DNA of 64,000 nt from Wuchereria bancrofti (Eukaryota; Nematoda; Chromadorea; Rhabditida; Onchocercidae). The notes beneath the pieces were generated by a model. The model made no database searches. It was not told where the DNA came from and worked only from the letters and a program-made list of their open reading frames with translations. The translations under genes were made by a program, and so were the position numbers. Position 1 is the first letter of the stretch. Each line of letters opens with the position of its first letter. Of the stretch, positions 1-14,200 are shown one piece after another. The stretch lies in NCBI GenBank assembly GCA_005281725.1, contig SSBO01000003.1, forward strand, positions 1,139,396 to 1,203,395, in the 5' to 3' direction.

Positions 1-3000
1 ACAGTATGCTAATGAAGTTCGGAAAACTGTTGAATCGGCAGATGTTATTATTGAGGTTTGTTGCAGTGTACTGACCCTGTCATGTGAAACAATGAACCAT
101 AAATACCTGTAAGCTCCTGGTTGAAGAAATAAGAAACAAAATGCATCAGGATATTCCAAAGCATGAGTACTTTTACAATGAAATGGTTCAGTAGTTGATA
201 CTGTGAATTTTTCAAAAATGGCTATAGTTACGGTAGTATTAAATAGTTACATGGAGAGTTATTACTCGAAAGTAGACCACCTGACCAAATAATTTACCTT
301 AAATAGCATTAGGAACTAATTGTAAAAATTATGATCTTTGATAATCTACATATATTTTAGGTGCTCGATGCTCGAGATCCGTTAGGGAGTAGAAGCAGAA
401 ATGTCGAAGAAAGTGTTTTGAACGCAGGAAAACGACTTGTTTTGCTTCTAAACAAGATTGACCTTGTACCGAAAGGAAATGTAAAGAAGTGGCTTGCGTA
501 TTTGCGCCAGCAATTGCCAACTATAGCTTTCAAAGCCTCAACTCAAGAACAGAATCGTAATTTGGTAACTTGCTGCCTAAAAACTCGTCGGATTTAGTCT
601 AGGAGGAAATAAAGCTAATCTGACTTCCAAATTAATATTTAATTGATAAGTGATAGAAAAATCCTGAGTCGAGATCGTTTTTACTGGAAAAATCTTTTTC
701 TTCAGGGACGTTTCAATTCATCAAATTTGCATTTCGAAACTTCAAAATGTGTTGGGGCAGATCTTGTGATGAAGCTTTTGTTAAATTACTGCAGAAACAA
801 AGACATCAAGACATCGATTCGGGTGGGAGTAGTAGGTGAGTATTTTTAGTATGATTGGCTATGTTTTATTAATGAATGATATATTTTGATTTATGAAAGT
901 CTTTTTTATATTCTAACTTTGATAAGTAGTACTGAAAACATCTTAAGAACGATTTAGTTGTGTTCATACGTTCTCGTCTATAGGGAAATTAATGTCGAAT
1001 TGTTTGAATAGACTCGAGAACGTAGCGTACTTTTATCTTTGTTGCCGAACATTGCAAAAACTTTTTGATACTTTTTCCTGTATGTTTAGTGATGGATAGG
1101 CATTCAGCTGAGGAACAACTGTGGAAAAGATGAATGCTTAATAATTTAAATCAAATTCTAGTTGCCGTTGTTTCATTGGAGAGTTCTGAATAGTGTTCCC
1201 TAAAGTGATTGGTAACAACTGACGAAATTAAAAATCCCAAATGCATGAGAATGCTTAAGTAGTTTCTTATCTAAACCAGAATTAATTTAGTTCGTTTAGG
1301 TTATCCTAATGTTGGCAAAAGTAGTTTTATCAACAGCTTGAAAAGGAAGCGAGTTTGTGATGTTGGTGCTATTCCAGGAATCACGAGGTACTCAGGATCT
1401 TATTACTTTGTATTAAAAGAAGGAAAATCTGATCTTTTTTTCCATTTTACTTTGAATGTCGAGTAAAGTATTGTATTGTTATATATTTTTGATATGTACT
1501 TGTAATTACTACCTTATGTATATATACTTTTTACCAGTATATATTTTGTTGCCACTTTTTCCAGACAGGTGCAAGAAATAGATTTGGATAAGCACATCCG
1601 ATTATTAGATTCTCCCGGTGTAATATTAGAACCAAAAGGACGTTTGGATAGCAGTGAAATTGCTCTAAAAAATGCAGTACGAGTGGAAAGCTTAGCTGAT
1701 CCCGTCGCTCCAGTACAAGCCATTTTAAGGCGATGTTCTCGAGATAGTGTTTGTTTTGCAGTGTATTTTATATAGGCGAGGACCGCTTTTTCTCAAGATT
1801 TAGTAGTAAAAGAGAAACTTTGTAGGATAGGATTTTTCTTTTTTTTTTGTCTATTTTGAAATATTTATGACTTATTTTCAGTTGATTCTTCACTATGAAA
1901 TACCAGAATTCAAAACTTGTGATGAATTCCTGGCCTACATTGCTCGAAAAGGGGGTAGGCTGAAGAAAGGTGGTTGTCCTGATTTGAATGCTGCAGCTCG
2001 AAAAGTTAGTTTCAAGGCTAGAATCAAGATTGGTAGTAATTCTCTCGAGTAATGAAATAGTTTTAATTCTCTCGAGTAATGGAACAGTAGATTATTCATT
2101 TCAGAAAGACTTTAAAAATTTATGTTTTTATGCTTTCAGGTACTGATGGACTGGAATCGTGGAAGACTACGGTACTTTACAGAACCGCCAGAGACTATGG
2201 TGGATCAGAATCCCAATTTATGTTCTGTAGAGCTGTTAAGTGAAATGTCAAAAGAATTTGATTTGGAAACATTAGATGATGAGCAGAAAGCTTTAGTGGA
2301 AGGTAGGTTTCCAACTACATTTTTTGTCAGCACTGAATCATCCAATGGAAATGTGAAGAATCGTCACATAAATTATTTCAATGTTGTGGAAACATATTTT
2401 ACATATAATTTCCTAAATTGAGGGCTACCAACCACAAGCGCCATGAAAGTAGCGGTAAAATGTCATCTGGCAGCAACAACAGAAAAAGAAGAAGGAAATA
2501 ATGGAGCACGAATGGAAGTTGAAAACATTCCAGGGGATACTCTTATCTACTGTGAAGAGAAGGTAGTTTGCCCCATTTCTTGTTTCATTACTAGTTTCAA
2601 TAGTTGGGAAGTCTTTTTTTTTTCACAAACTTTAATTGAAAAATCTAATATTTGTTTAAAGTTACTAATTTCTTATCGCTGCAAAAATTTCCTTTTGTTC
2701 ATTACGTCCGAATTTAATCCGTTGAAGACATCACTGTTATTTTAGAAAAACATACGAGACGACATAGTGATGAATGAAAATCGTCTCCTGGATTCTTTCG
2801 GTATCGATGGGAACTCCCAGATAAATCGTGCGATTAAGCTAGCAGTAAAAAAACACAAAAAGAAAAAGAAGAAACTCCGTAAGTTCTTGAAAGTAGTAGC
2901 GAGAGGGAGTTCCGGAGAGAGATTATCAGGAGTAGTTGGCTTCTTACTTACAAGCAACTTTTTAATGTTCGCAGCAAATCTTAGTATAAAGATTGAAAAC

Positions 3001-3109
3001 TGCCTTTTTTTCAGATAAGCATACTGAAGAAATAATTAATACAATGACATCAACATCACTCACTGACAAGCAAGAAGATTATGATTTTGGTATGATGAAT
3101 GAGAAGTAA
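1..3109 (+). CDS. nst-1: Nucleostemin / GNL3-type circularly permuted GTPase (5' end outside window)
   Basis: Nucleolar GTPase of the YlqF/YawG class, known to act in large ribosomal subunit maturation and cell proliferation. Exons read: 1-55, 361-564, 706-835, 1300-1387, 1565-1748, 1882-2004, 2140-2302, about 2422-2561, 2746-2878 and 3016-3109. The G motifs come in the permuted order typical of the family: [10 protein letters not shown] (G4) and FKAST (G5) in exon 2, [14 protein letters not shown] (G1) in exon 4, LLDSPGV (G3) in exon 5. The block [18 protein letters not shown] and the following [13 protein letters not shown] match the conserved nucleostemin C-terminal region. A lysine run (KKHKKKKKK) near the end could act in nucleolar targeting. 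The N-terminal basic region lies upstream of the window. The 2422 acceptor is weak (ATTGAG). Family assignment is firm; the symbol follows the C. elegans orthologue. Confidence 0.9.
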
Positions 3110-4978
3110 ATTCAACTTTGTTTATTTCGATTGTTGTTTTCGTTGAATATTTTATCAAATTTATTAATCGTTATTGTTTTCTCCACTTATAAGAAAAAGA
3201 AAAAGCATCTGAAAGGTGTATTTATATTCTGTGCAATATTTGCTTTTTTTCATAGAGGAATTCCTTTGAAAGTAACTTCATACATATATAGACAATGCAC
3301 ATAGCTTGTGGCGATTGTGCTTTATCTCAAGTAAGAAGTCAAATGGTCATGCACTTTCCTATTCGGATGGGATGAGAACCCTACTCTTGCTTCAGATATG
3401 CTACACTATTTGTTCTATTTTCGAAATATTTTTGTTTCATGGAATGCTCAATTTGGAAAAATACCTCACTGGAATGAAATGGTAGAAAAAAAATTAGCAT
3501 TTGTAATGTGAAGCAGAAGTGGGAGTCATTATAAAGAAGGGTAAAGCAAATGTGGTCACTAAAAATGCGAGCTGTCAATTGAGTGTTGCAGTTAACTTTA
3601 CGTTTTGGTAATAGTTTTTGCCGTCCCCTAGAATAATTCATCACTTACGTGAGGAATATTTGTTTCAAATTGAGGAACAATTTCATTAGTGGGCCGTGTA
3701 ATAAGCAGCCTAGTCGCAGGTAATAGGTGAAGTTGTATGAAAGGAAGTGGGCAAAAAGTTGTAAGTAGTAAGTCTAAATTGTAAGTTGCGATATTCATTG
3801 TTAGGAAATTTTGATTGAGTTTTCACTCTTAATGTTAAAGGCCTTCTCAGAGCACATCTCTACTGCACCGTGTTATAAAATTAAGGCACTTACGTAAAAT
3901 GCACTTCTTGATAAGTCTAGGATTATTGTATATACTGAGTTAGTTATAAAAGAGGAGTGGTGTAGAGATCAGGGCGGTAATGAAACAGTTCATAAGTGCA
4001 TTTTATGATCATATAAGTATTATCTTTCATAGAAAGATGTTGACAGACTTTTTGAAGACAAGCATTTTGACAAAAATTATATTAAATACATTAGGTAAAG
4101 TTGCATCCTGAAATATGAAGAGAATTATCTGATAGAATTCATCAAAATTTAAATGGCTGAGTTCATCTGGCTATCTTTGATGACAAAAGGAGGTATTTAG
4201 TGGAACAATACCGTAGGGTTTTCCGAAGATCAATAATCAGTGGTACTTGAAACTTATTATAGCTGCATGGCGATAGCTTTTTCTTTTCGGATTTAACCTT
4301 TCCATCGTGACTTGTTTATCCTAAATCACTTGTTTTAGAAGAAAAATGTCAAAAAAGAACGTTTGATAATTCAAAAACAAGAAAAAAAAAGAACATTCGT
4401 ACTTGATAGTAATGCTTTAATTCTGATTACAAAACGCAAAAAGAGAAATAGTATTTTCAAGAATAAACAAGAAAGGGTTTATGTCACACCTTAGTAGTTT
4501 ATGTTATTCTGATCCGAAGAACGTTGACAATTAAGTATTGTTTACCTGTTCGCTTCGCACTCTTCCGTTTGTTTTATTTTCAGTGTAACGTAGAAAGTTC
4601 CCAAGAGTTTATTTGAAGTTCATTTCGAGAAGGTCATACTCTCCTAAGATAAGAGAAGCAGATCACTAGGACTATAAATTTTGCCGAATGGTTTTCGGGG
4701 ATTCATTTAATAGGGGGAGATTTTTTTTTTTACAGTAATTCTCAACACTTTTTTTTTGACCGCTGGGTAACAAATTCGCTGTTTGTATTCTATTTTTCTT
4801 CGGAATTCATTTTTGTTAATCTTCCTTTCCTTATCTTATTTTTATAACAACTGAAAAGTGTCTGTTGAAATGTTTGTTGAAAAATTGAAAAGACAAAAAA
4901 ATGAATTGAAATTTGAACCGCCGCTTCGATTACTATTTCGCTATTTAGAAATGCTATATTTCTTTCTCAGTTGTAGAG
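3110..4978. other. Intergenic region, no gene recognised
   Basis: Contains the 3' flank of the nucleostemin gene and the 5' flank of the next gene. Reading both strands gave only short AT-rich open stretches with no family motif. A TTTCTTTCTCAG acceptor-like site about 8 bases before the ATG at 4979 is a plausible spliced-leader addition site for the downstream gene. Confidence 0.5.
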
Positions 4979-7900
4979 ATGGTGAAAAAATTACCGGAAA
5001 AGAGTGCTAAACGACCAGTACGTCAGTCGCATCGAAATCGCATTGTAAATACTCGTTTGGGTACACCACCAAAGATCCTGCTAGATATGCTTAAAGATCA
5101 TTCATCATCTATGGTTGAAAAATCACTTCCTGCTGTAGTACACGTGGAAAGGATAAGTAAGTGTGATGTATCGGATATTAAATTGTCTTTTGCAAAAACT
5201 TATCTTGTTTTTCATCTTTTTTAAAGAAATTTATCAAATATGAGTTTATTGCGAAGTCAGATTGTGACCCTATCATTTTAATTAATAAATCAAAGTAGAA
5301 CAGAGAATGTTTAATATATCGGTATTTTCAGAAAATGTCTCACAGAAGGCAGCAAGAACTTCAAGTAAGCAAATTGTCAAGTCACAAAATATTGTTACTC
5401 AACTGTCAGATGCTAGGCCTCATCGACGGCACAGTCCAAAAAAACGATATGCTACACCATTTGACGAAATGCTTGAAGCTGAGCACTTTCCCAAAAATGT
5501 TTCAAATGGTTGGTGATTATCGAATATTTGAACTTTATTGTTATATTATAAAACGAGAATGTACAATCGATCTCTCCAGTATTCTTTGTTGCTAATTGTG
5601 ATAGTAAGCGCTTCTCCCAATATCTAAGCGCACATTTCCGCTTTTGCAGTAAATGCTGTATTTATTAGACTGTCGTTGACAAAAAAAAAATGCTATTTTG
5701 AAGTTACAAACCTGTTCAGTTTTGCTTGACTAAGTCTTATGTTGTTCAGTTTGCTTGCATAAGGATTTTTTCCATGTTTTTTAGAAACATTGGAAGAAAC
5801 AGCAGCATTTCCTTCAAATGAGTCGAGGAAACTTGGGGCTCCTCGAGATTCAAAAAATGAAAAAATACATGCTTCACGTAAAACTTCGGACAATACGTCT
5901 TTAAAAATTCGACATTCTTCTCGCACTCGTATCCCGAATTCACGCTTCGGTTATTTGCTGCCTGGTTTTTTGGGACAGTCGTCCGGCAATAGAAAAGAAA
6001 GAGATAGCATGGAAAGAAATGACAGTAAGGATTATAGTTTTTTCAAGATTTTCATATGGATATTTTTTCATTATATTTTTAAAGTTTTTTATTTTAATCT
6101 ATTGATTGTCTCTACATTACCCATATAGATCATCATATTTTTCGAAAGGTACTTTTTGAAGCTTTGTTTGAGAAATCTGTTTAGGAACTTTTTTCCGTTT
6201 GAAAAATTGAAAAGCTCCATTAGGAGATTAGGTGTTTTATAAAAGCTATTGTAGAAAACTTTTAGCTCACAGTAGAGATTTCTGACTTCCTTTTGTTCTA
6301 GAAAAAAAAGTCTAAGAACTAATAAGTGTACAGTTTTATGGTTATTTAGATAGAAAGACCAACACATTGTTGTTGATGTCGGAAGAAGAAAAAGTTGTTG
6401 CACACAGTCCAGAAATAGCGCGTAACAAATCCGACACGACAACTATACCGCGTCATTCCGAGCGACAGCGTATTCCGAGCAAACGTCTGAGCCTTCCAGA
6501 TGTTTACTCCGTCATTCGAACTCAGAAAAAATCTACTAAAGCAAGTTAGTTTTTTATTTATTGTCATGGAGTTACTTCTTTTGTTTATTTATTATCATGC
6601 ATTTACTTTTATTCCTTTTGATTTGATTGTAATGCTTCCTAAAATAAACAAAAATCCGAATTTTAAATTAAATTAACTCTAATCAACTCGGAATTTTAAC
6701 ATTTGGGGTTTCTGAGAGGATCGAAAAATTCATGGTTTTATCTATCTTTTTTGCAGTTTCAATTTTAAAAATTGTCAAGAGAATTCACCTTTGTTGAATT
6801 TAGAATTACAGTAGTTTTTTAAATTTGTTTGTCCTCGTCTTTTCGTTGTTTCAAAAAGTCTTGAGGCATTTTTAGGAATAAAATAAAAATATTAGTTTGC
6901 AAAGTTGTGCAAGAAATTTAAATCTGAAGTTTTCTTTAGTAAGAACTTGGTGTTGTTAACACTTTTATACCTCCTTACCCTTTTTGCTTTTTTAATTCTT
7001 TGTCATCTTTTTCTGCTTCACTCTTCAATTTTAGGCGAAAATTATTAAAAATTTATGCATAATGTATCATGGAAAAGTCATTTTATATTCGTACCATTAT
7101 GTCTTGTTAATAATTGCATGTATTAGTTTTTTAACAGAATGTTCAGTTGAAATTGGAGAAATTTTTTTGAATAAGATGAATCTTGTCTATTAGCTGTTGA
7201 ATTTGAAAACGTTGATTCAGATTTTTTTAAACTGTTTCATATCAGATATGCAAACTACAGTTCTCATAATTCTTGATTATTTCAGGACCGAAAGCGGAAG
7301 AGGCATATGTTAAAGTTCAGAAGTGTAAGAATTTCAGCAAGAAATCAGCAAGCATTCTGAAAACTCAATTAAGCGTAAAAGCTACATCAAAAAACTTATC
7401 TGTGTCGTCCATCACTAGTAATCGTCAAGTTCACAGTAGTTTGGAGGTTCCATCAATTCTGTATCCATATAGGCCAGCAAGGTGTCAAGCTCTGTGCGTA
7501 GAAGCATCTTCATCAATGACCAAAGATTATGTCAGTAAAAAGGATGTTGAAGAATTGCTAAGTGAAATAAACAAAGCTTTGGGACGCGTTACCGATAAAG
7601 ATTATAGCGAATTGCGTGAGAAGATTGCCCACCATCTAAACAGTCTTTACCGAGAAAACTGTCGTTTTCGTCAAGCCTTACATCAATTGAGATCCGAACT
7701 GGAAAGTTTGTCAAATAACTCAACAGTAAACCGTTATAATATGCTTATAAAACAAAACGGCGAATTGCGTGAGCAAAAGGTTCTTGCCGATATCAAATGT
7801 GAGGCGCAAATGGAAGAAGTACGTAAACTGCTAGAAAGAATCAGAATGTTAGAAGTTCGGAATAAAAGTTTGGAAGACTTCAGAAATCGATTGGTAGAAC

Positions 7901-8109
7901 AAAAGAAGCAGCGACATTTGAATGGTAAAACAAAATATTCTCACACTGATTGCGTCAATGATTTGTCGAAGACGAAAGCGCAGGATCTAACGGATGCTGA
8001 ATTAGATTCATTGATTTTGAATGAAATTGATGGTAAAATTGTGAAGGGTGACAAATCCAATGACAATGAAATAGAATGGGGTAATGATTCATGGATGTTA
8101 CATTGCTAA
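4979..8109 (+). CDS. Unrecognised basic coiled-coil protein with four exon-encoded Arg-rich repeats
   Basis: Five exons, 4979-5156, 5332-5508, 5785-6024, 6350-6544 and 7286-8109, join in phase (1614 nt, 537 residues). All four introns are phase 1. Each of the first four exons encodes one copy of a short basic motif: SHRNRIVNTRLGTP near residues 17-30, HRRHSPKKRYATP near 90-102, RHSSRTRIPNSRFG near 161-174 and RHSERQRIPSKRLSLP near 233-248. The consensus is roughly R-H-S-x-R-x-R-I-P-[NS]-x-R-[LFY]. The last exon has no copy. From about residue 350 it encodes a long, charged, heptad-like coiled coil (KKDVEELLSEINKALGRV onward), ending in an acidic tail. Basic repeats plus a coiled coil suggest a chromatin, centrosome or cytoskeleton role, but I recognise no family. 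The start is chosen because an acceptor-like CTCAG lies just upstream. Confidence 0.8.
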
Positions 8110-9329
8110 TAGATATTACAGAGTTCTGTATTGTTACCCTATATGTTCTCAAAACTATGCTTTACTTGTTATATTTATTATTACACATGTTTGATTAGAC
8201 TGATAAGAGATATACATGTTTGTTGTAATACTCAACTTCTTTATAGTTTTTTTACGTAGAGGTTATCAGTAGATCAGGTGCATGATTTAACAGAAATGGG
8301 CATTTCATTTTTTAAACTTTATCTTGTATAAAATTGTTGTTTAAGTTATGTAAGATTCTATGTATGACTTCGAAAAAAAAAGCCGATTGTATCATCTCTT
8401 TATGTTGCTTTCCGTAAAATGAGTAATCACCTCTTCCTGTTGATTACTTATTTCACGAACAATTAATTTACCAAAGCGAGTAATATAAGTATTTATATTT
8501 TGCAATTTTTGAGAAATGAAACTGACATTGATACATTTTCATTTTTAAAAATATTATATTTACAAGTATATGTGGAATATTCCAAACATTATTGTCCATA
8601 AAATTTTAACAATGGCTAACATTCACTTATTTATCGAGTTTATTTGTATTCTTTTCACTCTATTGAATGACAAATTGCTGCTGAAATTTGTAGTTTAGAA
8701 ATGCAATGAAAAGAGAAAAAAGTCTCTATGTGTCATTAGATTTAGCTTGCAAATGACTTCGATAGATATAATAGATAATAGGAGCAGATAATAGATGTAC
8801 ATAAAATACTAAGTAGCGACAATTAGTATACTAAGAAGAATGATATAAGCATTTTAGAATTAAATTTCATAATGTGGTTTTGTAATCGTTATTCTTCATT
8901 ATAGTTATAGATATTGAAGGTATTTCACTAAAATCAAATTTAGGAGAATGATTTGTTCACCTTTTTATAATTTATACTTCCCCATTTGTTTTTTTTTCTT
9001 TTCATATGTATGTTTGGCGCTTTTTTCCTTTTTTTTTTTGAAGTAACTTTTCTTCAAGTATGAACTGATTATAGTAATCATATCGCGTTTTCAGCACAAC
9101 AGATAATTTCATCTCCAATGTCCATTTTTACGAATGCTGATTTTCAATCTTTCCTTTAATAGTTTAGTATTTATATAGATGTATGATATTTAAATCTTCA
9201 ACACGTCAAAATAATTTAAAAACTTGAATTTAAATTACTTATTTATTGTAGAGAATCTGTGTACAGTTTGAGATGATCCATGAAGGAAATAAATATGTCA
9301 CCATTAATGGAAAAGTTTATTGACAACAA
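8110..9329. other. Intergenic region, 3' flank of the coiled-coil gene
   Basis: AT-rich sequence with several T-runs and no convincing coding exon, RNA gene or repeat on either strand. Confidence 0.4.
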
Positions 9330-10016
9330 ATGCAGAAAACAGAATCACAATACAATGTGAAGACAAAGCAACCAGTGAATGAAGAACAGAAAACATTGGA
9401 ATTTACAATAAAAAAGAAATTGAAAATGAACGTGCAATTTTTTAGTGATTTCACTAATAGTATGGGATCTCATATGACAGGTTAGTATTTCATCGTAATT
9501 ATAAGCTTTTCAGCTGCTCTATAACTTACATTAAACTTAAATTAGAACACCTATCTTTCCATCATGTTAATATCACCGCTTTTTTTTTAAATTTTAAAAA
9601 CATGCTATATTTATTTCATTATGGAGAATTTGGTGTTTTCTTAAGACATCTATTGGTATATAGTTCTCTTCCTCCATCCAAAGCAACTACGGTATTGGTC
9701 ATAACTTTGAGTAGTAGCCATAGGAAGAAGTCCTCACAACTATGCAGAGCTTTTATTGAAAAATGAATTCCAAAAGATTCAGTATAATCCAAAGTCTAGG
9801 AGAATCAGCAGCAGATATCTATGCTGGAAAAATCGGAAGATCATCTTAACTGTATTTTGCTATTCCAAATGCATTTTAAAACTAAATGGATTCGCAGAAG
9901 AAAATTTTCTACACTTGAAAGGGAAACAAATTCCCATACAAAATAAATTATTTACTATGAGCAGCAAATCGAAGAGTTCCTCGAAAAGCCAAACAAAAAC
10001 AGTTGCAAAACTTTAG
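9330..10016 (+). CDS. Possible two-exon hypothetical gene
   Basis: An ATG at 9330 opens a 50-codon frame (begins MQKTESQYNVKTKQ) that runs to a donor-like GTTAGT at 9481. A TATGCAG acceptor at 9745-9747 opens a second block, 9748-10016, that ends in a Ser/Lys-rich tail (MSSKSKSSSKSQTKTVAKL) and a stop. The two join in phase to 420 nt, or 139 residues. The product would be basic and lysine-rich with no family motif that I know. Junctions were picked by eye and A-rich sequence easily stays open, so this may be chance or a decayed gene. Confidence 0.25.
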
Positions 10017-11210
10017 CTTTGTCTTGTTAATTCATTTTGGGATTCCAAAATGATCGGAATGACGTCAAATATATTTTAACTTATAAAATAGATGATACCA
10101 AAGCTGCATATAACCCACGAAATGCTAATCATAAAAGTGAAAAATTAATTGAAGACAATAGTTAATCAACAATGAAAAATACTGAAACATAGAATGGACA
10201 TAACAATGTCTGGAAATGAACACTTGGAAAACAATAACAAAATGGTAACAAATCACTTACAGAACACTATATTTCAAGCGAAAACAAAGCAAAAAAAAAA
10301 TCAAAAGATAGTCTTCAGCTTTCTTTAAACAATTACTTATACAATTTTCATAAAATACTACAAACTGAGCTATTCTCATAGAGTATATAGTATGTTAACA
10401 CAAAATCAATAAATATCACAACGATGTGATTACCATATGGTTAAGCTAATTACAAAACCCATATAGCCAAAAAGTTGATTCCTTCAACAGATTTTAAGTT
10501 AAAGAAATTATACTGTATCAGAGCAGTAGTCAATTTCTTTTATCTATGATGCTCTTCAACTGGGAGGTCTTGGAAAAAATTACAAAAAAAGTTTATAAAA
10601 GTTGAAATTTCTAATAATTTTGACATTTCTGCTGTGAGACTTCAGTAATTTCTTAAAAACAACAGATTTTTGTATTCGTTTTTCCGTAATAATAAATAGA
10701 GGAAATGTATATACAATAAAATACACTTTCCTGATAGACATGAAAGGATTAAAAGAGTGCAGCATTCGTGACATTATGCGACTTTCATAACTGAACTTGT
10801 GGATTGTAGTGAGCCACAACAAAGACAAAGAGGTCTGCCCAAGATCTCCCTTTTTACATATTTTTTAAATTCTATAAAAATTTCTTAAAAAAACAGTTTA
10901 CCTATCGTCACAACAGATGTGTTATACAGACAAAAGAACTTTCACTAACCCAACATCACTTCACCAATGGAAATATAATTTACAGAAAACATTTAGGGAT
11001 CTGTAAATTTCCAGGAAAGCGACAATTCAGTGATCATTCTCCTTAATCTAAATTCCATTACTTTCAAATCTATTTAAAAAAAAGAAAACAATATATGATA
11101 AAATGATCTTCGCACAGCACCCGTTTGTCCCGCATAATAAATAATGACACACTTTCTAAATAAGGAGGATATATTTCATAAGTAAAACTCATTCCCAGCA
11201 ATCCACACTT
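10017..11210. other. Intergenic region
   Basis: Very AT-rich, with no recognised exon. The right end is the likely 3' flank of the GLG1-type gene on the minus strand. Confidence 0.4.
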
Positions 11211-14200
11211 TCAACGATTTTTCATTTCACGTTTTATACGTTTTGTTGCTCGTCCACAGCAACATCCAAAGAGGAACAGTATTAAGATAAAAACGCCAAA
11301 CCAAGTAAGTAATGAATTTCGTTGTGGGTGGCTTACAACAACGTCTACCATTTCAGCAAATGATTCCGGCAATGCTATCTGCTGTTCCTGCAATATGTAG
11401 CATCTAAATTTTCGGCTCAATCAATCAATAAAAGAAAGAAGAAGCTTGGCTTCTCACTACTGGAGTTATTTCATTAACAAATAATTGCTTGTATTGAAAT
11501 GAAAAAAAGTCCTATTAATTGAACATTAAAGAACTTTTCGTTGTACAAGAGGAAATTTTTATAAACCTGTCAATTTCCACAAACAAACCCTGTAAGCTTT
11601 ATTCCACAAATTATTTCGTTCCGCAAGTCTGTCTTTGCAAATTGGTGAAAGTTTTGCACTTTCACTGTTCAAAGAATTCAGTAAACACACAATCACTGTA
11701 AATATATAAAACGTTGTTTAGATAATAATTGCAGTAATGTATTAAAGTGGAGCAAAAAAAAAAAAAGAAAAAAAAAAGATGCAAAAAGGAATTCGCACAA
11801 ACATCACCGTACTCATAAATCTTTAGTCGAAATCGGTTAACAATTTAAAGCTTACATCGACTTTGACCTGGTGGCACATTGTAGCATAGTCTTTGAATGT
11901 CGTTAGCACAAGCTTCATGCAGCACCGGATCGAGATGAATATCAACTAATGATTCTTGCAAGCGTCTAGCAATCTGCAACTTCCGATGGATTAAATCTGA
12001 CGGATTAAATTTTTCACAAAAACAAACTTTAGAGAGAACTTAGTTTGTATGAGAAACTCTATTGAACTGACTTAGTGACAAATACAGCTTATATTTAATC
12101 AAAGCGTAAAACCTGTCTTGTGCAATCGGCATCTCTAATGGTACCAAGCCTGAAATCAGCTTTGAGACATTCTAAAACTGAATCGAAAGTTCCACCACGC
12201 TTTATAACATCATTAGAGCAATGTTTTGAAATAGTATTTTTGCAAGCTTTATACAACTGTGAATCTAAACGAACATCAAATTCGCTTTCCAAAATAATGC
12301 TCGCTATCTGAAACACAATCATCATTGTACTCATAAATTCTTGATCGAAATCATTTAACAATTTAAAGCTTACATCAACTTTGAACTTAACTAAACCGTA
12401 AAACTTTCCAGCAAAGTATTTAGAAATTTGAGATTTTCGAAGAAAACTGAAATTCTGCAAGTCATCTATTTACCTATTCCAATATTCATTATAAAGAATG
12501 AAATTTTCAGTCATAACTGAATTAGCTAAATTGAACAGTAAATCTTAGCGCAATCCTCAAAAACTACAAACAAGATGGAAATATAGTTTGCAATGGCAGG
12601 AAAGATAGGTTGTTTGGAGGATGCACAAAGATTAAAACAAATTTTTCAATATAGCAGATTTCTCCATTGAAGAAAAACCGACCTCATCTTTGCATTTAGC
12701 ATTCAGATGTATTGATTTCTCGGGATTAGCGTACTGCGAACGCAAACACATAATGAAAACGCCCTCCAGTGTTTTCTTTGCATACTGGGGATCGTTTATT
12801 TTCTTGTAATCATCAGGACAACTGAAAGATTTTTCGATGAAATTAATTATGTATGACAAGGAAGACAAGGAAAGGAGATTATATCTCAGAAATCACAAAA
12901 ATTCTAAAACAGTCGAGGAATTCACGAAGAGCTGAATGAAGTAATAACGAAGTAAAAATTTGGGATCAAAAAAAATTAGACAGTAAAGAAGCATACTATC
13001 GCTCGGCTTCTTCTCTACAAGCTTCCATAAGACCAATATTCAAGCGCACATCCTTAGCTTGCTCCCGCATTCTTTCCCATACAATCTAAAAAAAAAAATG
13101 TCATTCTTAAAAGTTTTCAAATCACACTACAAATTACTTACTTTTTGGCATTTTGATGATAGAGAACGCAGGATTTTCATATTTTTCAAACATTCCAGCA
13201 CTCTTTCACCTTCTTCTGCATGACAGTATTTGTCTATGTCAGCACGACAATGACGCTGAAAAGATTTCCTAATTTGAAATTAAACTAAAATAACAGTCCT
13301 ATCAAAAAAAAAATTTGTATCAAAATACTTTCCAACTGTCAATCCCAAATGATATACAAATTTTACCTGAAGTTCATCATCAAACTGATTATCTACTGCT
13401 TCGATTTTTTCCCGTGTAAAAACAACTGCTTTACATTCTAGACCTACAAAATTGACAAACAATGTCATCATTAAAAAAAAAATGAGAAACAAAAATAATG
13501 CCACAATTATGGATAATGACAAAAAAATTTATACATTCTGTCAACATATTCATCTGAACTTTTCAAATCTTTTGCTAACGATGACCAGTGGTTGAGAATC
13601 ATATTTTTTAATTATGCTCTTTGTAGAAACCTACCAGTACTGAAAAATTTGGGAAAAAAAGTTCCATTGCTTTAGGAAAAAATAATCTGAAAGTATATGG
13701 GAGATGGAAACCTCGAACTAAATTATTTTTCATCATATAGAAATTCAAACGGCTTCACTTCCAGTAAGCATCATTGGAAAGCCTTACCTAGCTCATCATA
13801 TTTTGAACGTAGGCATTCAACTACATCTTCAAAATATTTTTCTTGTCGACATCCTAATCGATCCAGTTCCTGACTACATTTCTTCATCAGCGTAGGATCA
13901 GCATCCATCATATGCGACTTATCATCGAACTGTAACTACATTGATAATTCCTGTCACTCTTAAGATCTAAGAAGAAGCAATCAGGATATGCAAATATTCA
14001 CTTGACATGCATCTTAATGACAAAAACAAAATCAAAAAAAAGGACATCGAATAAAAAGAGCTATCAGTGATTATCTAAAGAAGCGCGAGTGCATTGAATT
14101 GCTTTGTGAACTTACAAGTGTGAAACATGCTATCAGTTACACTAAAATCTGAAAAGTGAGTTGTGATCAAACAACTGATTCATGAAATTAAAAAAAAAAA

